From NCBI GenBank assembly GCA_900708905.1, contig CAADRB010000043.1, positions 133,514-197,513 on the forward strand: 64,000 nt of DNA, written 5' to 3'. The notes beneath the pieces are model-generated. The model was not told the DNA's origin, did not search any database, and saw only the letters and a list, made by a program, of their open reading frames with translations. The position numbers and the translations under genes are program-made. Every line of letters starts with the position of its first letter. The stretch's first letter is position 1. This document shows, one piece after another, positions 48,481 through 62,280 of the stretch. Source of the stretch: Hymenolepis diminuta. Lineage: Eukaryota; Platyhelminthes; Cestoda; Cyclophyllidea; Hymenolepididae.

Positions 48481-51400
48481 ATTTTGCTTTTTTGACTTAG
48501 CTCTTTAGATTTGTCTCGTTATTTTTACTTATTTCCCACGACTTTATAGCCTTCCTCTCTACTAGGAGAATAGATTTCATTCAGTCTTGTAAATCATTCC
48601 TTTTGAGTTTAGTTCCCACATACCATCCTTCATTAGCTGTTAGTTTAAAGTTAATCGTTCAATTTATTTTAAATACATAAATTATAACCAATTATTAGTC
48701 TAACTTAAGGAATGCTTCCCCTTTCCTCTAATCTATCAGCAGCTAGATTGACAATGTTTCAGACTCTAGTATTGTAGATTTAAACAAATGTGTCGATTGA
48801 TCAAATTTTCACATTAAAAGGATGGATAATAGGCGTGGCCTATTTTACTACCCATTCTTCTTACTCTTTCACATCCCTAATAATCTACTGCATTATCTAG
48901 AAAAAAAGACGTAGGTAATTATACCTGGTCCTTCTTCTGGCAGCTAAATCTGTCTTACGCCTTTTTAAAAACCCCAAATTGCTGACTAGTTTTTTCTTCT
49001 ATCTGCTTTAAGTGTAAGGGTGTGTATTTGTATGTTTGATTTATGCCTTCTCATTCCTCCAATTTCAGCTGGCCATTTCTGGATGATAAATTATTTTCGT
49101 GACTTATTTCCCGCCCTTTTAGTCCTTAGTAGTCCCATAACCCGGCCATTATTAAGTCCCTTCTGCGGTTTGCGGCCACTTTTTTCTGCTATGGCCACTT
49201 AGCGCTGTCAGTGTTGATCATTGCGGGCTGCGGACCCTGCATCCTCCTCTTTCTATGGCAATTGTTTCAGGGTGTCAGTGGGCTGCTGAGTAAATGGAAA
49301 CATCACTTTGGAAATTAAACAGAACTCGTGCCGTGTTCAATGTAGGGAGTGAAAAAATTATATTTAGGGGAAAAGAATGCAAAAGTCCCTGCTAACTATC
49401 CATTCTGTAAATATGACACCACCTCCTCTTTTAAGATATTACATCTCCAGATCTGCGAATTTTTTGTGTTATTAAGAAAATACAAATGCATTCAAATCTT
49501 CATTCATGTAAATTAAACAGAACTAAACCACGGGAATTGAATGCTCTCAGATATTTCAATTTTAGATCAAGTACTACACTAGTACAAGATAATACTTTAC
49601 CTTTGAGGACCGAAATCTCTTCTGGCAAATGTCCAGAGAAAATCACAGTTCAGTCAGCTATTTGAAAGAACAAAAGTATTTCTATTCAATTTTCAATGGA
49701 AATGGCTACAAACCGAGATCACTTATTATTTTCTGGATTTAGGAACGTTCTCAAATTTTTAAATGTGTTCAAGTTCAAATACGCTCTTCTGTTAGTCCAA
49801 ATATTGTTGTGTTTCTTTAACTATGAGGATCCTGAGAACAAAATTTAATTTATAATTTAAGTTCTGGGTAATTCTTTTACTTTCAAAGCGAAATCATAAA
49901 ATGAATCTTTTTTAATCCATATCAGGAGCAATATTGGCAGCTGTAGTTATCATCTTGCAACTCATATTCGATATAAAAGAATAACTGATCTTTGTATCTG
50001 CGACTAGATAAAAAGGCACATTGTTCTGACTAGAAATTCTCAGTCAAATTTCAGGATCACCACTTTTATAGTTTGAATGCTGACAGTCATTTCTTTTAAT
50101 GTACATTAGAATAGACACAAGCCTCGAACTAGGTGACTTCTTTGTTATCATTATCCATGGCAACGGGTACAAGCAGTAATAACGGGAGTATTATCGGAAC
50201 ACGCGAGAGAGTAAAATATGTCACAGGGACATATAATGAAGTCAGGGTATCGAGAGCCATACTTCATTTTAATTAAGGAAACACTGAGTCGTTCACTTTG
50301 TAATACCCAAGTGTTTAAAAGCTTAATTTTGTGACTGACCCTTGAGTTTCTGGGTGAGCCACTTTGAGTCATGTGGATCTCCTTACGGACATGAGCGGAT
50401 GCATGTGACATTTCACATTAGCGTAACTCACTATGGTAATGATAGTTGAATCTACTTCTTTAGAATTTTTAATTTAAACATGTTGATAAATTGGAAGAAG
50501 CATATCATATCATCTCAATGGAAAATCTTCTAATTAAATTAAAATCTAAATAGAATATCGCATATGTCATTTGCTATTACACTTTTATTAGAAAGTTTTA
50601 TTTTTAGTACCTTCAAATTTCGTGATATTTTACGAAATACTATCAGGGAAATATGTTGACATAAGAAAAATTCCTTAAGAATCGAACTATAAGTGATGGC
50701 AAACCTTCATTCAAGAAAACTAGTTCAAACGTCCCCCAGCAGTTCTGAAAATTTATCAACCAATATCAATATATTCTGAAGGATAAGGGTTTGCAGAAAA
50801 AACATTACTCTTCAAAAAGGAATTCTTCATATTTCGTATTGAAAGCTTTATAATCTTAATTCCAAATTGCATTTAATATGAATATTAATATTTTTGTTTT
50901 AATCATGACGACTAAATAAACCAGATATGTGCTTAATAATATTGGGAGCAATTACATCTCACTTAGATTTAGACAACAAGGTCAATCAATAGGGCATTTT
51001 TATTGCAGACGACGTAAATACACGGTTTAATCATCCATCACAATATCATAGAGAAGTGAAAGAAGAGATTGTAATGGATAAAGGGCACAAAATAACACAA
51101 TTAAGAGTGAGAGTTGTTCTATGTCGGTTTCACTGGTCTTGTAAATGAACCAGCGTTCTAAAGCTGAATATCACAGTGTCCCCATCTGTTAATATGTGAA
51201 ATTACTAATTAATTAAAAGGTTGAGCCCCACGGTAGAGTTTCAGAGGGAAGTCGGGAGATTGAATTTTCATCTTTTATTTTCTCAAAAGTGTTCATGGTC
51301 TAGAATAGAAATCGTGAGAAAATATATAATGTTGTTATGGGATGGATGGTCCATTTGGTGATGAAATTCTGTAATGTGCATAAGTTTTAAGGGTCAATAA

Positions 51401-51600
51401 ATTTTGCATAAAAATGTGAAATTATTGGGAATATTGTGCCACGTGAAAAAATTTCTAAAAAATATCTAATTAGTCAACTACTTAATTAAAAATTCATTAA
51501 ATTAACACTAAAGCCTCACTCATCTTAAAGTTCAAGCTCAATTATCTCCTTGCTTTACCCTTAGAATCGAGTGCACCTTGTAAAACCACCACTCTAACAT
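48481..51600. other. Intergenic, no gene recognised
   Basis: Mostly AT-rich. The 86-codon minus frame at 50151-50411 has no recognised domain. This interval is the upstream flank of the basonuclin-type gene. Confidence 0.35.
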
Positions 51601-51654
51601 TTAAATGACGACGGAAGATTGTCACCTTTCCTACAACTCCTTCATCATTGGTCC

Positions 51655-51850
51655 ATATCTCACCCGCCGTCATCTGCGTGTGGTCCACAAACGCGTGTTG
51701 GCCCACATGCACGCACCATGTGTCACCACTCAAATCGTCACCCATTCGTCGTCGAGTTGCGCACGCCCTGTCGCGCGTTAAACCAACACGACCGCACGCA
51801 TGTGCTTTCACGGACGCATTTGCGCGTTGCGCTCGCGTGTAGACTATATT
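51655..51850 (+). promoter_or_regulatory. CpG-dense patch, likely promoter or 5' UTR
   Basis: At least 25 CG dinucleotides fall within about 190 bases ('acgcgtg', 'cgtcgtcgag', 'tgtcgcgcgtt', 'tgcgcgttgcgctcgcgtg'), while CG is scarce in the AT-rich flanks. It ends about 75 bases before the likely start codon of the basonuclin-type gene. No TATA box is evident. Overlapping frames on both strands here (for example 51542-51940 minus) are composition shadows. Confidence 0.55.
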
Positions 51851-51925
51851 AACATATATCCTTCTGTTTTGGGCTTCTTTGGGACATTTGAAAACATAAA
51901 ACTCCAACAGAAGGTGATACACCGC

Positions 51926-52060
51926 ATGCGACAAGAACATAAAACGATGAATTCATCTACCATTACAAATACTACCAATACATCTACCGTCAGTGGAATC
52001 AACTCAGTTCTAGGGTCAAACGGAGCTCTTGGAATCAATCTACAGTCTCCATGGAATTCG
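51926..52060 (+). CDS. First coding exon of basonuclin-type zinc-finger gene
   Basis: Begins 'MRQEHKTMNSSTITNTTN' and runs to 'NLQSPWNS', where a strong donor ('ttcg' then 'gtaagt') follows in phase 0. Ser/Thr/Asn-rich disordered N-termini like this are usual in transcription factors. The exon joins the Cys/His exon at 62281 in frame without adjustment. Start choice is open: ATG at 51926 or 51947 is plausible, and the frame stays open up to an ATG at 51800 inside the CpG patch. An AG at 51909-51910 could also be an acceptor, making this a second exon. Assignment rests on the in-frame join to the diagnostic exon. Confidence 0.6.
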
Positions 52061-55000
52061 GTAAGTCTTATATGCATTGTCTTTAGATTCCATTTTAAAT
52101 TCTGTGCTTCGTTTTAAAAATGAATTTTAACAAAAGTGTGGATTACATTAATTGTATTATCCCGCAAATTGATTGCAAGTAAATGATATTAAAAGAGATC
52201 AATAATACTAAGGTATTTTTGATTTTAGAATACTCATTCCATCAACCCATTGCTAATAATTATTTGGAATCTCCAAAACCTTATCTCCAGACTGGCCATA
52301 TTTAAATAGCTCAAAATGGCATATTTCTTAATAAGATTTTAGTTATTTGGATGTTTCAGGTAATAAAATGAAGTAATGTCCAAAGTCCTTTGTAATTGAA
52401 GGTTTCATAACTTTCCCCTTTGGAAACGACAATATACCTTCACATCTCCTTAACTGAGATCTCCCTAGATTAATTATTTACCCTAACTAATGGAAATTAT
52501 TGTTCTCAACTGATCTTAAACAGTCTCGTCTGCAAAAGACAATTTGATTTTCAGATTAACTCTTACAAGTTATGAACTGTTTTGCCGTTTCCAAGATAAA
52601 CCGAAGATAAGACAATTTGATACTTGATTCTCAATAGCAGAAGGTAGACTAGAGCTTATTTTCAATATTCCTCATCCGGAGTAATGAATTCTTGAATGGT
52701 CCTTCAAACTGTTGCATTTGATCGGAGAGAATAGGACTTATATTGCCCATTTTCGGTATTCTGACCGAAGTGGCAAAAATATTTGACCAGCGGTAATTGT
52801 TTAATTCCTATAAAATCTTAACCAGACCAGTTGTCGTGCATTTCGTTAAATCGACAAAAAAGTGGCTAAAGATTTGGAGAAACGGTACAAATTTTACCCC
52901 TAGATTCGACAACTTCACCATATTCTTCACGTACTGCCATCTCACCAACTGTGCATCAGTTGGAAAGAAAGTAAATTCACAAACAAGGCCTTGAGAGATA
53001 GTTTTGTGGAAAAAACGTCAAAGAGAAGAAGGGCATAGACACACAAATTTAACAGTCACCCCTTTCGTCTTCGTCGTCTGTATTCATTTGCCAGGTTATG
53101 CGTTTATTGGAGAGAGTAACAACTGTTACTGAACAGTCCATGTGTGAAAGTGTGACGGCAAAAGTTTTGGACAAACTTCTTCCTCTTTCTTAAACAGTTC
53201 GTCTACTTTACCTTTCTTCTTCCTCTCTTCTGCCTTCTCCATTCTGTTGAGTTTTTTCTTTCAATTTGTCTCGCTCTCTTTCAGTAAGCCTGCATCCTGT
53301 CTCTCTTTTTGTGATTTTTGAAATTAAAGCGCGTATGTTCATACAGAGTGGCGGAAAAAGTTGACGATATTGAAGAATTTTAATCGCAATTGGTGAGATG
53401 TCGCCAAAGTTTTCTACAGCTCTGTTTCTTGCATAAATTCTCAGAAAATTAAGGATTATTTTTCACATTTAGTGCCAAGATAATGAACTATTTCTCTTCA
53501 GCATCCAGTACAATAAAGCTGGTTACTAACGGAAGGTATCCTATTGAGCCCGTTTTATTCTTAATAGAATGCTTTTATAACTGTTTGGTTTGGTATCTAT
53601 CTGATTAGCATTTCATTTGACTAACACGAAACTACGATTTGATTAGCGGGACATTTAGCATTTGATATTACAAAGGAAGTGGAGTTCCACATTGAAAAGT
53701 GGGAAGTTCTGTATAATTCGAGTTGTGATTGCTACTTTCGTGGTTTGCGTTATTTGAGAACATCAAGCCTGTTGGAGGGAGGATTTAAAAGTTTACACTC
53801 AATTTTATCCCAAACAGAAAACATAAGTCGCTGTTTATTTTTAAGGGGAGGTATTAGTAGACATAAGCTATCCTTTAAAGTATGATTTTTCAGTTTGGTG
53901 GTCTCATTTTTAGAATTTGAATCCGGTAATTAATTCTTTAATCTTGGCTACATTTAAATCTGGTCCCTCTCTTTTGTTCACTCCGAACAATTTACTTATT
54001 TTGAAGGCAAAGTAATTATTAATATTCACCATTTTACTATATTTAAAACTCGATAATTGAATAATAATTTGAAAATTTACGTTTTCTGTGAATCAAGAAG
54101 TAGAAGGAATATGTTGTCTTTTAATAGGAATCGATTTTTATTCTATATTTTCATTAACACATTCATATAATGAAATCAAATGCTAACGCAAAGAATTTTC
54201 TTTGCAATAAAACGATTGTTGGAGTATTAAAATAGATACGCTCCTTTACTTCACCGTTTATTTGATAAGTGCCAAAAAATGGATTTAATGATAATTTACC
54301 GATAATTTTCAGTAGTGACCTTTATAGTGAAACCATGCTAGAAAAGCTATTACGATTTCGTTAATATCTTACTTTTGGTATCTCGTAGTGGATCTCCGGT
54401 AGAGAAGTATACTACCGATAACCAGTTCTCTTGGTTGAATTTGAATATTCTCCGAAATAGGCTAATCCGTTCTGGACTCGCTTTCTGATTAAATATTAGT
54501 CATTTAAAAGGGATTGAATATGGTCTCTTAGATAGTATTATCAAAGTCTCTAACAAACTGTTTCAAAAGCTGAATAATTTTTAGTATTTATTCGTTTTCA
54601 ACCTAGCACAACAGTCTCGAGATAAATCGGCCACCGTGAAGTGAAAATATTAAATCTCTAATGCGGCTATTTTGGGTTTGATGGCATATTGATGAGTGGC
54701 ATTAATTTGCATAGTCTCTATTGAGAGTAAAAAGCTCCTCTCATCATGGGACCAGACAGTAGGAACCCCTACTACAAGCCCTCTACCTCCCCCTGGTCCC
54801 AACAGAAATCAGTTGCCATGTATGTGTGTGCAGCCCTGTGGCTTCTCTCTCTGTCAAGACTGTCGTCAAGTGAAAGAATCTTTTTGATTTCGCATGGTTC
54901 CCCTCCTCTTCCTCTCTATCCCATAACCTTGTACATTTAATCAATCATGATTAGTCACAGACCACTGTGGACTATTCTGCTGTTAATACCCAGGGGAGGG

Positions 55001-58000
55001 TAGGGGAAAAGAATGGAAAGAGAATAGATTTATATTAATCAACAGCCGCAGTCATTGCCATAGGGTGGTGGTGATGGAGATGGTCTTAGTGGTGTTTTCC
55101 ATGTCCGGTGATAAGTCACGTCATTCAAAAGGTCTCTGCGGTTTAGTATGGGTGCGAACAGGTGTCGGACACACGTGGACAGAAGGGAATAGAGGGGGTT
55201 ATACTGAGGCCCACTTTTCTCCCCACTGTGTCATAAAGATGAGGTTTAGTATACTTTCTGTGATGGTGGTACATGATGCTGATGATACAATCAGCACAAA
55301 GTATCACACATTCCATGGTGTATCAGAAGGTCAGTTGCAGTTCCCTCTCCATCGGTACCCATCCCTCCCCTTTCCTATTACTACATCTCTTCACCTCTAA
55401 TGACATTTAGATGGCTCTGTGGGGCAAATGCCACCAAACCGTGAAGAGAGGAAGTGTGGAAAGGAAATCTGCTTCGCCTCACCCCTCACGCCCTTCGACT
55501 TTTGCGGTTGACGAAGTGAAGGTGAAGTTGGGTGTTTTTCAAGGACGTGCGAGGAAGATTTGACATTTAATAAGTGGATAGTAGGGGAAGCCTTAATTCC
55601 TATTTCCCAATTAATTATCGCTCTTCCTTCCTGCTTGCTATTGTCTCTTTTCTAACGGGTAGCTTCGATGTCTGATCGTAATAACTTCAATGCCAATTCG
55701 AAAACTTGGATATTTCCGTCATTGCTTGAATATTTTTATTGAAAATAGGGATTTTACTAAATCTGAGGTTTAGAAACCGAAATAAATTTAAATTATTAGT
55801 TTTTTTGCAAAATATGTTTCTCCACCTACTTAAACTACGGTCATTGGCTGAGTATATCCTCAGATTATTCGTAGAAATATGTGATTGGCCAGTTTGTTAC
55901 GATCTTGATCGGCCAATTTTAATTTTGATTTGACTCGAGTAGAAAAAATATGCATTAGAATTAGACTTTTTAGAAAATTTATAATCGTTCTTAAATGAAG
56001 AAAACTCTTCACAGCAAGGCAACAGTGGGGAGAGGGCTGAACCATGTTCAGAATATATTGAAGGGATTGGAAATTGATGTGAAGTTTAAGTGACATAGAA
56101 GGCGGATAAAGTTCACTTTCTCGCTCTCCCTCTTTTTTCCAACGGAAACCGCGAAAAGAAGGTTGACAGGTTTGACATACGTGAGATGACAAGTATAAGA
56201 AGATCCCAAATTTATCATTATTTCTATGCAGTTATTAGTATCTTTCCTGCCATTTGTAATTTAATTAATATAGTTCTCTCTGATCATTTACTGTTTTCAT
56301 CAAGAATATAACAGAAAAGTTTTCATTGAGCATTATTGCAGATTACCGAAATCAATCGTGCTTAAAACGGAAAAGAACATCATTTATAACGGTATGGCTC
56401 TCAAGTTTGCATTTATGTAAATGCTCTCAAGAATAACCGTGGTTCTTAAGCCATTTAAAATTGATCACTCCATTCTGACTAAAATCCTCTAAAGCACTCA
56501 TTAAACGGGGAACACCTGTGACCGTTTTAGTTTCAAGTAAATGTATATATATACTTGTATAAATTACCAGAGGCTATAAGTGCGATTCCACCAGGCTCAC
56601 TATAATGGAGAGAATGATGAAGCAGTCGTAATTTAACAGCTCTAGCAATATTTAGTATTTAAGATGTTTATCTTAAAATGCTATTTCAAAGTCTGAGATA
56701 AAAGTAAGTTCCTGTTGCATTGATTTACGAAGGAAACATTTGGATCTAATAATGAATGGCGCTTCACTCCTCATTTACCAATTTCGTGTGCCAGAAGGAC
56801 ATCATATTTCAAACGAGAACAGTTGTTGACTAACTCCCATGGTTACCATGTTGACAGGTTCTATTCCCTTTCTTCTTTCAATCCTCCCACCCTTTCCTCC
56901 TCACTCTTCCCCATAATCTGATGACATTACTTTCAGAAGCACCAGCATCAGTGGGTAGTAGCACTTGTCAGAGATAGGTAGTGTCTACAAAGTATTCTTT
57001 CTTGTGTGGTTACAGGTGCGTGCGTACATACTTATGGTAAGCATCCTTCATCCTTCCCTACCAACCTCCCTAATCCTCGCATAAATCCGAGTTTCCGGTC
57101 TCCTACCCCTGATACTTTGGGCTGAGCGTGTTTGGAGCGGGGAGAAGGGAACACTTTTTCTTTGCGGTCTGCAATGAGGGTCTGAAAGGTCGTAGAGACG
57201 ACAGTCAAACCGCAAGCACCCCCACTCACACTTAATCATTGGACTAGAAGAAGGAGGAGGAGGGAAAAAAGAGCGACGCGAACCGAATCCCTCTCTTTGC
57301 ACCTGCCCTCTCTTCTTTTCCCTCTCTCCCAACCAAATCATTTGGGGTTTGGCACGCACAAATGTCATGACATTCAAGGAATCGAACCTCCAAGTTTTGG
57401 CAGGGGGGTGGTGGGAGGGCTATCTAAGGTGACCTTTTACTGTACCAGCAGCGGAGATAAACCGCAAATTGGAAGAGAGAGGGTGAGAGGGAGAATGCGG
57501 AATCCCAAAGCATGTCGTGTGTGCGTGGAATTGTGTTGATAGCACCCAGAACTTCCCACCCCAAAAGAGAGAAGAGAAAGGTAAACGAAAGTTGGTAAGT
57601 AAGTGAGGCAAACTAACAGCCAAGACAGATTGGGAAGCAGACAGTAACACGAAGAGGGGAGAAGAGGGAAATTTTGTTTTCACTACTCTTCACTATGCGC
57701 GGTTATTTTCAAATGGTCCCTGGGTGAGTTTCTGGCATTTACAACTCCTACTTTCCTCCCCTTTCCCCTCTCTCCAACATTCAAAATTAATTTCCCAAAA
57801 TATAAGATACTAGCTGTGTGAGAATTAGGCTGTCCTATAAGACACTATCTGTCTCTTGTCACAGAAGACAAAAGCTACCAAAACATAGTAGTGTTTTTGT
57901 TACAATATCTCTGGGGAAATACATGTCAACACATACTGTTTGGAAGTGTAAAGATAAAAGAACCCATAGAGATCGTCAGAAATATGTACGGTGATCTTGC

Positions 58001-58811
58001 AGTATAGCCACCGTTGAATTTTCCTTCAGTTGTTTACCAATTTATTCCTGTTCTTTATCTATCCAATATTGAGCTTCACTCAGCACTATCTATGACTCAT
58101 ACCTCTTCCTTTAAGTTTTCTATCAACTTTTCAGTTATTTAATTCCCATATATCGAGCCAATTTCTCTTCTTATTTAAGCAGCATTTTCCTCTTTTCTAT
58201 CTTGGCAGAGGTGAAATCTCGAAGACGAGGTACCTTAGGGGATTCCTCAATCCTGAGCGTCAAGTCACAGCCACCTCATCTTTTATCTAATGAATGAATA
58301 AATGGTGAAATAATAAACCACGATGCAATAAATTATACCATCTAAGCGCAACTAAAATTTTATTTAGTGTCTAAGAAACATCGGAATTAAAAATGCATAC
58401 ACATGTAGAAGGTGGATTAAAGCACTCTCCTGAAGGAAATGACAAAATCGGTTTACAACTACAAGAGCGGCCTAGTAACTTCTATTTCGGGAGGGGTGGA
58501 ATAAGGTTGTGCATGTCTGTTGCCAGGGTGATCGAATGTTTTCACGATCTCGACATGAACATTTTACACTCGCATTGGCGCAGAGCTTACATACATGCAT
58601 ACAAGCATACAACACACTTGTCACATGGGGTTGTAACATAAACCGCTCGCATGTTCTTCACGTAGGCACAGTCTCTGGACCTTCTTCTCCCCCCTCCCTC
58701 CTCTCGTTTTCCCAACTCCCTTTCACACTGTTTCAAACCTTACTCTCACATAAACAAGATTTCTAGAGAGATAATTTAAAACTCATCTCATCATTGGGAC
58801 TCAATATATTT

Positions 58812-59032
58812 CCCCACCGGTGTCGCAGTGGGTAATCTGTTCGTCTGTGAATTTAGATGCTATAGGTTCGATGCCCATTTTTGAATACCCATTGAGTGAG
58901 AAAGCCAACCTCACTATTTAAGTTTAACTAATAAAGAGGTTCTGGTTTCTCAGTAGGGAGGCTTCATATGCACCTCCTTTCCCCAAGATTATCGTTGGGA
59001 AATACCTCTCTAAACGGCTTTGGGTATTAGTT
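58812..59032 (+). repeat. tRNA-derived SINE copy 6
   Basis: Head 'tgtcgcagtgggtaatctg' (A box) and 'ataggttcgatgcccat' (B box); body 'acccattgagtgagaaagcc', 'aacctcactatttaagttta', 'actaataaagaggttctggt', 'tctcagtagggaggcttcat'; tail 'ccccaagattatcgttggga' and 'aatacctctctaaacggc'. The most complete copy, and intronic. Confidence 0.7.
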
Positions 59033-61822
59033 TTTCTCTTTCATTTACTCTCGCGACATTACGAAGGAAGCCCGAGGGCACCTAATTAGACCCCTGTTCC
59101 GTCTGGGTCACGTATATGAGGTCATTGAAGGGGAGATGAAAGTTTAATCTGTCACCTTTCAGCACACGTGCAATCAATTAAATGCAGATGGACCTGTGGT
59201 CAGTGTGATCCACATGGGTCTCCCCACTTTTCTCCCCTTATTCATGTCATCAATAATCATTAATTAGGAAGATGATGAAACTTAATTATGACATCTTGGG
59301 CACGTAATTCCAATTAGTGTTTAGGTAATAAATTCTGAAATTTGACGCGTTTTAAATCTTTGACAAATTTTCGCAGATGTCAGATTTTGCACTGAAATGT
59401 TGAGGACTTCATTTTTTCTAATGATGATGAGAAATTGCTACTCCGCAAGAATTGAAATTCGTCTTTTGATGACAAAAAATTATTACATGATTCATTCCAT
59501 ATATTTTATAAGATAAATAATGCCATTATCTTCACATAAAAAGCTTATTTATTTGATTCACATGAATTTTCTCATCATTTGTCAATTCCGCTTTGATTTG
59601 AAGGAGGGAATCTCTTTCCCCTTTTATCCAACTCGATGGTATTATATTACGTTGTTATTATTAATTTATTTAGCAGTCATTTTTAAGATTATTTCAAAAT
59701 TATTTTATGAAGATACTCAATATTAAACCTTTAGTAAGACTCATACAACACATTTCATTTGATATTTTCTCAATAATTATCCGTTCTTTTTAATAATCTG
59801 ATTGACAGTGGCTTACAATAAGTATCAAAACATAAAACTTGTTTGAAGCACAATGATTTAAGACCATAATGTAGTTTATATTTTGAGCCTTTAAATCGTA
59901 ATAGATATATACCGATGTTGTTTTTCAAAAGCTATTTTACCCTAAAAATTCCCTTTCTTTCGAAATTTAAAGTAAAATCCACACTTTCCTTTAAGAGCGG
60001 TCTCTCGAATAACTTTTGGAATTTAGAAACCGTTTTCAAATAGAATATAATTCTCAATAGTTTCCTTAGCGGTGTCTGACCTGTCCTTCACCTCTATCTG
60101 ATTTAATGTCAATATGTGGTACTGTTAAGTCAGAATGTGCTACTAATAAAGAAAAGATAAATTCACTACTGTGTAGCAATCTTCGTGCAGACATACAGTG
60201 AGCCACATAAAGATAACGAAGTCTTCTTTTGCTGTGGGCAGTTTGAACACGACGTGGTGATGACACAGACTTGACTATGTACGCACAAATTGCTGACCGT
60301 TTTTAGCAACAGCCTCAGTCACACACATATTCACTCAGAAAATCAGTTGTTCACCTCTCTCATAATAATTACATATATGACCGTAGCGGTCATTTGTCAA
60401 AGGGGATGCCTAGCCATATACACAACTAAGCATTAATGTCGGCGTCGCACCAAGAAAACTGGGTCCCATTAAACACTACCTCCCCCCTTTCCCCTTCCTC
60501 TTACCCTCTTTTACAACTACACAGAAAGATGACATTGTGGTCGCACACACATGCATATACATACAAACGTACATAGGCGTTCGTGTTTTGGCCTGATTTC
60601 ACACAACAGGCGCGGAACAAACAGGAGGAATAGGACGACAGAGGACATTGCGGAAAAATTATGGCTTCCTATTGAGGTTTCCTGGTCAGTTGTCTCTGTC
60701 TATTCCATCCAGAAATCTTCCCCCTTCACGCCACTACTGGGTGGCTGTTTGACAACCTCCCACTGTCACATCTTTTCATTGATTTTCTGACCTGTTGGTG
60801 TCCTGAGGTAAATTTTGCTTCTTGAAATTGATGTAGAGGGAGAAAATACTAAAAGTTGAAGAAGGGAGAAGAATTACCTAGAGCAAAAGAGGGTTTTTTG
60901 CCAAGATTGATACGCATTTTATCTTATCTACTTTTCGACAAAGACATTAATACGCTTTTCTGCAAATGTTATCGCCACACACCGGGCATACAACAGAAGA
61001 ATGTGAGTTTCAGAAGAGGAAGAAAAAACACTCCACAACGATAAACGCATAGATATCCAGAGAGAAAAGTTAATCGGATGAAGAATGATGGTGAATTGTG
61101 AGAAAGCGGAGCGGCGAAAAATTGTTCAATTTGCGCTCTCTCCCTCTCTCTTGTGTTCCATTTCTAATTTGGACAAGAGGATTTTCAAGATAGTTTCGAA
61201 ATAATACATGCCCTTAATCACTTTGGTCTTTCATATTTCTAATCACTTCTGCGATTCCTTTGTGGTTATTAAAAATGGATTTAATTGGTCTTCCATAGGT
61301 AAAACAATCATTTATCGATTCCCAAGTTCTTTGAGAAAAAAGCTCCATTAAGCACATGGCTTGGGAAGAAGGAAGGTGAGAGTTACCCTCATGAAGAACT
61401 CGCATTCTACCACCCCTATTATTGACCATAATTAATCAGTGCGTTTGGTCATCCACACCGACAAATATTAATCTCGTGACCCCTAGCTTGGTAGATGTAC
61501 TAGTTAACCATGGAATTGGCTAAATAGACATAAATTACAACATATTTTCCTGATGATTTTTTGTTGAATACTTAAGATCAGTCATGAGGAACTGGAAATC
61601 AGAAATTGTTTTCCCTTTCCTATAATTATTATTTTAGAGGACGGGAAAGGTGGGTCTAACCATAAAAAGTGGCTATGTGGTTATACTTTACAAGCGCAGT
61701 TGTCACAGTCCATTAACGAGTAAAAAGACATACGCATATATATACAACTGTAGGGGTGCTTACTGTTTTAGTAGAGGGGAGAGTTTTGTTTCATGTGCTG
61801 TCAACACATTACCATTTCTAGT

Positions 61823-61849
61823 NNNNNNNNNNNNNNNNNNNNNNNNNNN
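61823..61849. other. Assembly gap (27 N)
   Basis: Unknown bases inside the long intron, flanked by ordinary sequence on both sides; the true gap size may differ. Confidence 0.99.
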
Positions 61850-62280
61850 TTCCGTGTTTTCTTTCCCTCTTACATTGTTATTATAAATGCCCACAAGCAG
61901 CCCACAAATGTTGACAAATGTTAACTAAGTAGAGGGGAGAAGGAAAAGCAAAATAGAACACCCTAATTCACGCATTTTTGTGGCTAAACGTAACCGCATT
62001 CGTAGCTTATTGCTTGTTGTTGTTGCGCGCTTGCTTCTTGGTAATGAAAAAGACGAGGCCCTTAGACTTCTTCTTAAGTCGGGCCTTCTAATTGCCTTCT
62101 AACAAGAGACAAACTGCTACTGTTGCCTGTAGTATCTACTTCTGCACGTCTACTTAAACATGAAGATTTATTTTAAACACGGTCACAATACATCTTCGTA
62201 GTATGTTGCGATGCCAAATATACTGGCAAATATAAGTCCGGTCAGCGACACTTAAACAGTGCTATTTTGTCGTTTTATAG

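Larger units (their letters stand above)
52061..62280 (+). other. Long first intron of the basonuclin-type gene
   Basis: About 10.2 kb between the donor at 52060 and the acceptor 'gttttatag' at 62280. It is not uniform: islands at about 53030-53300, 54690-55560, 56800-57780, 58390-58760, 59080-59240 and 60060-60800 are rich in GC or pyrimidine and contrast with AT-rich spacers. Open frames within them (for example 55065-55400 plus, 57048-57377 minus, 58393-58641 plus) show no domains, and I do not call them genes. A SINE copy (58812) and a 27-N gap (61823) lie inside. Islands of this kind in the first intron of a developmental regulator are good candidates for enhancers; that is inference. 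Confidence 0.5.

Noticed and set aside
51542..51940. 132-codon minus-strand open frame upstream of the basonuclin-type exon
   Set aside because: It arises from the CpG-dense patch, where stop codons are rare in all frames; no family features.
55065..57539. Several 80-111-codon frames in the long intron
   Set aside because: They fall in GC- or pyrimidine-rich islands where long frames occur by composition; no domains or consistent splice pattern.
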